64,000 nt of DNA from Siderastrea radians (taxonomy: Eukaryota > Cnidaria > Anthozoa > Scleractinia > Rhizangiidae): the NCBI GenBank assembly GCA_964017195.1, contig OZ024897.1:40079351-40143350 (forward strand). Direction: 5' to 3'. A program made the position numbers and the translations under genes. The notes beneath the pieces are model-generated. The model was not told the origin of the DNA and did no database searches. It saw only the letters and a program-made list of their open reading frames with translations. Positions 24,853 through 35,000 of the stretch are shown in pieces (within the stretch, counting starts at the first letter, position 1; each line of letters starts with the position of its first letter).

Positions 24853-24854
24853 TA

Positions 24855-25933
24855 TTTCTTTATTAAATGGCTGAGATCAAATCCCTCTTTAAGAAAAGAG
24901 GTTTCAAGGTTAATCAGAGCTTCATAAACTATTGTAACCACTACAGTGGTAAAACAGCCATTTAAAATTTTATCATGTGATAACCATGATTATTTTGTTC
25001 TCAATGCAATCTGTAAAATTGACCCTGTGATGTTCAAATTTCAACTCAAAGTGTGTCAGTTCAAAAATAAATAGTACTCACCATATGCACGTGCTCAGGT
25101 AATGTCAAGTTCACTCAAAAATTGTCAAGTTCACTCTGTCGGCCTGCAGGACATTAAGGTGATTTTTTATGCTTGAACAAATGCAAATTGGAGTTCAACT
25201 TGATCGATTATAATTTCATTTTCACCAGTCATGTGGTCGACAAAATGGTGACCACATGATAAAAAATGAATTCAGTTGCCTCAAGCATTTCTTTTAGGGA
25301 AATATGATTTGACCGCCTGAGAAGTGGATCCAGCTGGCATATTTGATGTTAAAGATTTTCACCAAGCAGTTGCTGTGGCAATTTTTAACTTTAAACATTT
25401 CAAAACACTTTTCTTAAATTATTTTTCTTATTAAAGAAAAAACAGTTTCACTTGTGTCTGAGATCACACTCTGTGTGTTTACCAGTGTCTGTGCTTGCAA
25501 AAAATAGTGGGTTATATTTTACAAGTTGTTCGGGAACAAGCTATAAAAGCCAAAAGTGTACCCTATAGGGCGAATGTAAAATAAAATTTTGACAGGTGTA
25601 ATCGTACAGTGAATACACCATGGGCAACACAGACTCTGGTTGTGATTGTGCCCCCTTGAAACTTAATTATCCAAGCAATTAAATGACTGACCACCAAACT
25701 ATATGACTCTAAATGTGATTGCATGTTGCTATAAATATTTATGTGGACATATTTTGTAGGACTGCAGAGACTGCAGCCTGCATATCTAGCATATTGAGAT
25801 TGATTTGTTAGCTTTGATCGGTGAACCATTTTTATATGCATGTCAATTATTAAACTCTGCTGAAATGTTTTCAGCTCCAATTCAACATGCAAAACTAACT
25901 GGTCTAATGTTTCTGTGTTTTTTTTTGTTTCAG
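24855..25933. other. Upstream region of the PTCHD gene
   Basis: AT-rich, with no domain-bearing ORF. Because the first coding exon is preceded by a splice acceptor (CAG at 25931-25933), an untranslated first exon and promoter are expected upstream, but I cannot place them. Confidence 0.35.
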
Positions 25934-26053
25934 TTTGACTATGCATACCATGGGCTCAGCAGTAGATCAGAAGGACATTAAAATAGCAGCACTTAACACT
26001 TCAAACAATGGCTCCAACTTGCCATCTGTGGACAGTAAATCTGCTCCTTCCAG
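25934..26053 (+). CDS. PTCHD gene exon 1 (first coding exon, with short 5' UTR)
   Basis: The acceptor TTTTTGTTTCAG ends at 25933, and the donor is TCCAG|GTTGGT at 26053/26054. It codes for a short hydrophilic Ser/Asn-rich N-terminus (about 38 aa) ending in phase 2. The phase fits the next exon (AG+G = Arg). ATGs at 25941 and 25950 are in frame; the second has the stronger initiation context. Confidence 0.65.
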
Positions 26054-29000
26054 GTTGGTTTCTTTTTAACTGAGATGTAAGTTCAATCAAGCGAGCAATG
26101 TTAATTATTTAATATGGTAGACCCTTGCCCTATGACCATGCTGTTTAATATGAGAGCTACCTCGTTACTGCAACCACAAAAGCTAGCGAAGTCATTTTCT
26201 CGTCTGCAGATCCTGCTAACCCAGCTCCCTGTCAATGTTACCAATGACCACCTTTTGGAGTCCTACCCTGCAGCCTGCTATCTCCTTTATAAGTTTATCC
26301 TGTTTAAACAACCTCTTTACAAAAGCAACAAAAAGTGTTATGAAAAGAAAAACTGCTTGATCTGTCAGTACAATTTCACAATTTTATGGCCCATCACTGT
26401 ACTGTAAATTAATAAATAAATGAATAAATAAATAAACGAACAAACAAATAAAATAAATGGGAATTAGCAGTGGCACATCCATGAGGTGCCTCTTCATCCA
26501 CTGTGTACAGATCAAATTGGAATTTGGAAGTGTGGATTTTTGAGCAGAGGGGAAAACTGAAGTGTCCAGAGAAAATCCTCTTAGAGCAAGGATGAGAACT
26601 ATATAATATATAAGAACAAACTCAACCCACAGTGTGATGCTGAGTCCAGGAATTGAACCTGGGCCACATTTATGAGAGCTGGAGTTAAGTGCTTTATGAC
26701 TGTGCCATCCCTGCAGCTCCCTGTGAGTAATGACAATTATAATAATAGTAACTAGCTGGTACCTGTGAACAATTCACCATCCAACAACATGATTAGACTT
26801 TCCCAAGTTCATTAATTATTTGTCAGTTTAGTAGGCCTCTCATGACTTCATCGCTTACTGGGAGAAACATGCTACTTTTCTGCAATTTCCAAAGTGGATT
26901 TCTTCGAATAAAAACCAAATTGCTCACATCCTTGCCAGGAAAGTATAAACATAGGCACGCAGTGCGTGCAGAGCCAATGACGTTTTGTTCTGCAATATGG
27001 TGAAATTTATGAGGACAACCTATGGATTTCACATATTGCTACTACCGCTACTGCTGAAGTGTGGACTGTGTGGTCCCCCCCTCCCCGACAACTTGTGGTT
27101 AATGTAACTTGGCTTCACCAGAGCAAGAAGTCAACTTATTCAGTTATCATAAAACAGGGTAACGAGCAGCGTGACTACGTGACAGTTAATTAATTATAGC
27201 ATGACATTAAAATTGCGTGTGAAGTAAATAAAGCTCTTTGTTTCTCTTTTCTTCAAAGACAACATATCCTAACACGTATGTTTCTTACATTTTTGATGTG
27301 TTCAAGTCCTGACAGGCGTGAAAAAACTTGCAAAATTCAAAAGGTCCCTATGAGAATGCTTTGTCACATATCTGTTGTTGTTAATCTTGCGTTTGGTTGG
27401 AGATGTTTTGAGCATTGCGTTACATTCTGAAGATTCAAATTACAAGCTGCTGTCAAGTATGGAAATTTGTTTGGCTACGCTTTGAACTATGAATAACCCC
27501 AAAGTAATGTTTGCTATCTTGAAGATTTTCACTCTAATTCCTTGATCACCACTTTAACTTGAATTTTTATATTAGTTTCATTCAAGTTTTTCAGTCTTAG
27601 GAATAGCTACAGTGTAAGAACAAGCCCCCGCAAATTCTGATTTAACTTTTGAATGGTTTAATTCTTGTTTATGCACGCAAAAATGACACTACAAATTTTA
27701 AAGTCGCTGTTATATAGCTAGAAATAACCCCCAAGTATTTTATGCTGTTTTACCCTGCTTTGCAGCAGAACACAAACACAATAAGTCGAGTTGGTTCATT
27801 GTGGCTGTGACGTTCATGCTCAAATCTCAAATTGACGAATCTGTCTTGTGTATAATTTCTGATGTGTTTGCTGCTGTGGAAATTTGCGCCACGGCTAAGT
27901 AATATAAATGCTTGACTACAAAGCGAATAAAATCCTGCACAAAACAGCCCATTCGAAGTAACATTTAAAAATAGTTCCTGTTGATCTCGTGAATGCAAAA
28001 CACTTTAAAGTCCAGGGGTCATACTCCCATGGTATAAGCTGTATGGGCATGTGCCGCTGATAAGAAGGGCTTCAGTGTCCCAGTGGTACACCTCCTCCCA
28101 ACATCTCACAGAATGCCTCTGGCCTCACAATGAAGACAGTTACCGTATATCGTCGGACAGCGCCGTTCTTTTAGGTTTTGATGACAATTTTAGCCATGAT
28201 CAGTCACTTTCGTGATGTCGTTGGCTAAAAATGGTGTGGTTTTGGCTTTTTGTAACTTTGCCATTTTCTGTGATGGGTGGGCAACAGTTAATTCATCACG
28301 TGTTATACATATGATAATAATAATGATGATGTTAATAATAATTATTATTGTCAATTATTATATTATTATAAATTTATTATTAATATGAAATTAAATAAAA
28401 CAAGAGTACATGCAATGATTTATCCAGTTTGAAAGACTGACTATTTAACACATGCTGCAACTTTACTGAATAAATTTAGTTTTAAAAAGAAAAGATGATG
28501 AAGCTTAAGGTGTTTATAATGTTTGCAGGAGTTTGGAAGTACGTGTGTAAAAAAACTTAAATTCAATCGCTTTCTTTTGTCCTAGAAATTAAGAGTGGTT
28601 ACCACAGGATTGCATGCAATCTGATTGGAGAATCAGGAATCAAACTTTTGCATTCATATTAGAACCTTATAACTTCCTGTGATTGTCTGCAATTTTGCAA
28701 TTGTGGTTGGAGACGATGACAAAGGACAGAAAGATTGTCTGCAATTAATGGCAATCAAATTATTGAAACCAATTTCTGCAATAGAGTGCAATCAATTGCA
28801 ATTGAAGCTCATCCCATTTTAGATTTAAGATCATTTCCTGTCAATTCCACTCACCACCGGAAAATGTATGTAGGAAGAACAGATCACTTTCTTTAGTGAT
28901 CACAGGACTTTCTGATAAGACAAAAGTCAGCAATTTTGTGATGCAGCATTAAGGCATCGAAAGTTGCATGGATAATGTAACTTACCTGTCAGTGTAGTAA

Positions 29001-32000
29001 TTGTTTGGCTATAGTTTCCCACCTATATATTGATGTCCTTGATCGCATATCCCTGTGTCCCCATGCCCTGATCATTGTGTCCTTATGTTTGTGATCATGC
29101 ATCTCCCCCTGTCCCTGTGCTCCATAACCCCAAACACCTGTCCCGATCCCCAAGTCCCCATCCCACATTTAGCCACAGCCCAGAATATGAGAAATGTATC
29201 AAGGTTGTAATGAATATGAGGGGATTTACACTAAAGCTTGTGAACAATACCTGGGCTTCTTTTTGCACAAAGTGATTGACTTGATTAACATCAGCTTGTT
29301 GGAAACCAAATACGTGTAATGATGTTTGGAGCATCTAATCATTTACAGCTCCTTTGCAGTTCTTCTTTTATTCTGATAACATGCCTTTGCTTTGGAGTTC
29401 ATGAAATTAGGTGTCACGTTTCAGAGAAGTTGTTTAACATGCTGCTGAGTTCTAAAAAAATTTGAAAGTTTAGAGGAATTGACCCTTTCACTTCCAAGAG
29501 TGCCTAAAATCAAACTGAAGACAAACTAAATTGAAGACAAATCCCAAATTCCATTTTTTAAATTACTAAAACATAAATAGTACAAATAGTACCCTGTGAA
29601 AGTACTGCTGAAGAAGTTTCATTTGAATGGCTACACCATAGGATTTCATCCACAGACTCAAAAGTTAGAGCCACCTAAAATGTCTCCATAACTGACTCAA
29701 GGAGTGAAAGGGTTAAGAAAAATAACTTCTTTAGAATATGGTTCTGAGGTTAACAGCAATGTCATAAAGTGGTTGTCAAAGATGTTTTCCCCACTGGCAT
29801 TAGTTCAATGATGTAAATGTCGTAATAAGGCCAGTGGGGTGAGGTTGATATCACAAATAGAACAAGTAGGAGACCCTATTGGAATAAGTGGGGGTAGGAG
29901 AGTACAGATAGTGTGCCTCTACAGTAACTAACCCTGGGACAGATTTTTCTCTAGACCGTTTCCAGTGGGCCAAAGCAAACTACTGATTACCATTTATTCA
30001 TTTGTTTGTTTGTTCATTTATCATTTTATTTATTTATTTGTTGACTGAGCGAGTGAGTGAAATGCTGTGGAACCAAAGTGTTGTGGCATCCCTGTCCCTA
30101 TTATGTATTGAATGTAGTCCTATGAACTCCCCCAATTTAAGAAACACTAAAAGCTCAGTAATTTCTTCTTCTCTCCTCCTTTTTCTTCCTGCTTTAATGT
30201 AGCTGTCACAGCTCTTTCCAACACGGGATGTCCTCTCTCTTTGTCAAGCTGTAATACTGTCACACATGTGACCCACCCAGATGTGAGCTGATAACCTATT
30301 AGTAGAAAATAATCAAAGTGGACAATTGCTGATATCCGTGAGCCGTTCCACATGATAGTGACAGAAACAGCATGTTTTGCTTTGTCGTTTACTCAGGTCG
30401 TTTCCTTTTGGTTGCCATACTCCCTATTCAGCATGGACATCTTTCTGCAACTGGCTCCACAACGTCTTGGAAAAACTGTTTGGAACAATGGGTGAGGTAA
30501 TAAGCACTCATCCTTTTACCACCATTGTAGTTGCCATTCTTGTTGTTGGCGTGTGTTCAATTGGATTCTTATGGTTAACTCCTGAAAACAGAACATCCAA
30601 GATTTTTGTTCCCCAAAACAGCAAATCTGTGCAAGACCTGAATAAAGCAAACACGTTCTTTCAGATGAAACTTCGTCAAGAGCAAATAATCATTGTTCCT
30701 AGACGCGGAGAAGATATCCTTGATATTAAGTGTCTCAAAGAAGCCTTAGAGATACATCGGATGGTTGAAAATTTGACTGGTTATGTTGACATATGTTCAA
30801 TGAGGTCGGGGTTAATGGCAAGGTCGAAGGAGTTTTGTATTGCTATTAATCCTTTAGAACTGTTTAATTTCAACGAGGAAAACTTTGTTAATGTCACAGG
30901 AAAACTCACGGAGGCTTTCACCTCTCCAGGGTTTATGATGAGTAATGGTCGACCCTCTTTCCTTAACATGCCTAAAATGTTTGGTGGTATAAGTAAAAAT
31001 AAATCAACAAATGAATTCGTAAGTGCACAAGCACTTAAATTAACTTACTTTTTGGAGGAACCAGAGAGTGGTGAAAACAGCGATCGAGTAGAGGCCTGGG
31101 AAGAATTATTTATCAAAACACTTTCCTCTTTGCAAGATGATCTGACAAGTGTAACACTGTACATTTCTGCTGAGAGAAGCTTGGATGATGCAATTTCTGC
31201 CAGCAGCTCCTCTGACATTCGTTGGTTTTCTCTTACATTTACCCTCATGTTGCAGTTTTCTAGTGTGATGGTAGGAAAGCTTTGTCGAAATCCCCTGACT
31301 GGGCACTCGTTGCTCGCATTAGGTGGTACCCTTGCTGTGGGTCTTGGCATCCTAGCTGGGTTTTCTCTGTCAATGATGATACAGACCCCATTTGTCCGCA
31401 TTGTGGGTGTGCTACCATTTCTTGTTATCGGTATTGGACTTGATGACATGTTCATCATTGTTGACCATTTAGATCGTCAGGAGCGTCATTTGAATGTACC
31501 TGTTACAGTGCGACAGGTGATGTCTGGTACAGGAGTAACCATCACAATGACAACTCTTACAGACCTGGTGGCTTTTGCTGTTAGTACACATTCTCAGTTT
31601 CCTTCCATTACATACTTTTGCACATACGCAGCTTTAACAATCAGCTGTGCATTTATCATGATTGTGACTGTCTTTGTGGCTCTGTTATCATTTGATGTGC
31701 GGCGAATAAAAGCAAATCGGCGGAACTGTCTTCCAATGTGTCACGCTCCTGAACCAAAAGAAGGACAACCTCCATGGGATGAGCCACGCCCACAGATATC
31801 AAACAGATTGATGGAAAGATGGGGGACGTTTCTCATGCGTCCTGCAACAAAGGCAGCGGTTCTGATTATCTCTCTTGGTGTAGTAGGGGCGGGGATATAT
31901 GCTACCATTCATCTAGACCAAGAATTTGATAGAACTTTATTAGCCAAAGAAGGCTCTTATTACAAAGCCTTTCTCGAGATGAATCGAAAGTTTTTCAAAC

Positions 32001-35000
32001 TTCCAACAGAAGTCAGTGTTGTTTTGAGTGGAAATGTGAAGTACGGAACCGTGTTTGTCCAAAATGAAATTAACAGGCTTTCTCAGGTTGTTGCAGAGAA
32101 TAGGTACTTTGAGAAAAGTACCATTTCATGGATGGGTCAATTCTTGAAGTATTGCAGAGATAACAACAAACCTTGTGACGGTGAAAACTTTGCAGGCAGT
32201 TTGAAAAGTTTCCTCAACACATTTGAATTCTCTTATTTCAAGGGAGACATAAAATTCGGCCACAATGGAACGAACATTGATGCCACTCGCATCATAGCTT
32301 ATATGACAAGTTCCTCCAGTTCGGTATTTCAAAAGGATGCTATGCTGTCCATACGAAAAGACCTCAGTACCAAATCGGCACTGCCTGTTTATGCAGCTGC
32401 TGCTTCCTTTATCTTCCTTGAGCAGTACGCAGTCATCCTTTCTGAAACAATTCGTAATCTGACAGTCGCGGCGCTGGCCATTCTCATTGTGACGGCTCCT
32501 TTTTTAATTAACTTGAGCGTTTCTTTTCTGGTGTTTTTTGGTTTTGTGTCTCTGATTTTTGAGTTGTTTGGCATGATGTGGCTGCTTGGTGTCTCTCTTA
32601 ACTCCATCTCTATGATAAACTTGGTTATGGCCATCGGTTTTTCAGTGGACTACAGTGCACACATCGCCCATGCCTTTGTTAAGGCGCCAGACAGCTTGGC
32701 TGAAAAGAGAGTGATCAAAGCAGTTACAAACGTTGGGGCAAGTGTTCTGTTAGGAGGTAAGATTGTTGAAAAAACAATGTCAGATTTAGTAACTCAATAA
32801 CTTTTATTTCAAAGGTAATGCTTTGGGGATTAGCATAACTCAGAGTATGAGAAAAATATGTACTTATGTTTGGGACAAACATCAGAAAGAATGTAGTGGT
32901 CCGAAAACCAATTTTTCTTGTCCAAAAAAGGTCAACTGTTTTTGCTCTCCATCTCATATATATATACTTTTTATGTTGGAGTTCGACCTTTCCTTTCGCC
33001 TTAAATTTTCCGCTGCCTTGCCGATTTGAGCCAGTTTTTGCTGAAGCCTGAGCCATTTTCCCCTTTGATTTGTACCACCACATTGTAGGATTTTGAATTT
33101 ATTGAGGTAACAGAAGCAAATCTAGTGACCACAAAATGGAAAAAATTGTAAGAAAATTATAGCAGTGTCCAGTAAGAAACTCTCTTTTTTAATTACAGTG
33201 GAACCCTGATATAACGAACCCCAATATAACAAAGACCCCGATATAATAAACGATACTGTTCTGCCCAGTAAAAGTAAAATGTATAGAAGAGAACCCCAGT
33301 ACAACGAACTCCCATTATAACCAACACATTTTCTCATTCTCTTGGCACTTCGTTATATCGGAGTTCCACCGTATCTTAGTAATTGTAATCTACACGGGGG
33401 AAACATAGCCTGGATTCATTTGCAGCATACGGGAATAGCTGTCGCTTTGGCACATACGAATTTTCTATTGTTTTTTGGCAAAAAAGCAAAAGGAAATTCC
33501 CACGCGCTAAAGCGACAGCTATAGGCGTATGCTGTGAATGAATCCACCCATAGTTGTCCAATGGACGACTCAAGTGAAAGATTTACTAGCCCGAATTACT
33601 GCTTAGTAGCTTTGAATGGTCGTACGTTAGGTTATATCCACGGAGTTAAAAGCTACCGGTAGAAACACCTTGTTCAGTATAATAAACAGGACCACAGGAA
33701 AGTACTGCTCAGTAGCTTTCATTTGAATGGTCACAGTTAAGGATTTTATGCACACACTCAAGTGTTAAACCAACTTTTACAGAATAGTAAACAGTACCAT
33801 AGGAAATAACTGCTCGATGACTTTCACTTGAATGGTCGCATTTTAGCGTTTCATCAAGAGACTCAAAAATTAGGACCATCATGTACAGCATAATAAACAG
33901 CACCACAAGAAAGTACTACGTAGTAGCTTTCATTTGAATGGTCACACTTTAAGGTTTTTTGTTTTGTTAGACTCAACCGTGCAGACAAGCGGAGGTTTTA
34001 CTGTTGAGTGGAATGGTCAACGATTTCAGTAATTTGTTTTAATCGATGACTGAATTTTTTTGATAGGTGCCAGTACTCTTATTGGAATTTTTATGACAGC
34101 CTTTTCCAAGTCAGAGATCTTTCAGATCTTTTTCAAGATGTTCTTTAGCATGGTATTGCTTGGCCTGCTCCACGGCCTTTGCTTTCTGCCTGTCCATTTG
34201 TCTATTTTTTACAAGCTCACCTCGATTCTTCGTAAAGGAAGTGGTGCTTATTGGTGTGACAGCCATGTTGGAGTTGCCTCTGACACGGAGGGAGTATATA
34301 TTAACCCAAGTGCGGATGCACATGTTGTTGAAGACTTGCCGGACACCAGTGTGACGCACACTGGTATCCCTAACATGGGTGTAGTGGAGGACGTTCAGGA
34401 GATCGCTGTGGCGCACTCTGGTGTCCCAAGCACGGGTGTAGAGGAGGACGTGCAGGGGACTGCTGTGGCGCACTCTGGCATCCCAAGCACGGATATAGTG
34501 GAGGACGTTCAGAGGATCGCTGTGGCGCACTCTGGCATACCACGCACGGACGTAGTGGAGGACTTACAGGAGACCTCTGCAGAGCACTCTGGCATCCCAA
34601 GCGCAGAGGTGGTGGAGGACATTCAGGGGCCCGCTGTGGCGCACTCTGGCATTTGTTCGTCTCAAAAAGGCTCTGGAGATGCTTTAAACTTTACCCCAAC
34701 TAAACAGCTCAGTTGTAGTGCCATAAAAGGTAGGGAAAACATTTGTTTAAGTATGACACTGTTATTCAACTTTTCTAATCACAAGTAGCTCAAAGATACT
34801 ACAATCCATAAAAACCTCTTGATCGGCTTGATGTCTTTTCCGTGATGGCCACTTGCGTGGATTGCATAAAGCAGTCAGTTTCAATTGAGTTCCTGGCCAA
34901 TCACCACAGACACAAAGAGCACAAAGAACCATTCACCCATCAGACCTCGAAACAGATACATGTTAATGTCGCCAAGGGCGGGAAAACGCGTGCAGCCGAA

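Noticed and set aside
26640..26725. Functional tRNA gene on the minus strand
   Set aside because: The acceptor stem does not pair and the sequence continues into a SINE body.
30488..30490. ATG at 30488 as start of the PTCHD protein
   Set aside because: Family-like sequence continues upstream in frame to a good acceptor, and exon 1 at 25941 fits its phase.
34111..34600. Minus-strand ORFs of 139 and 76 codons with repeats
   Set aside because: They are antisense readings of the 57-bp coding minisatellite.
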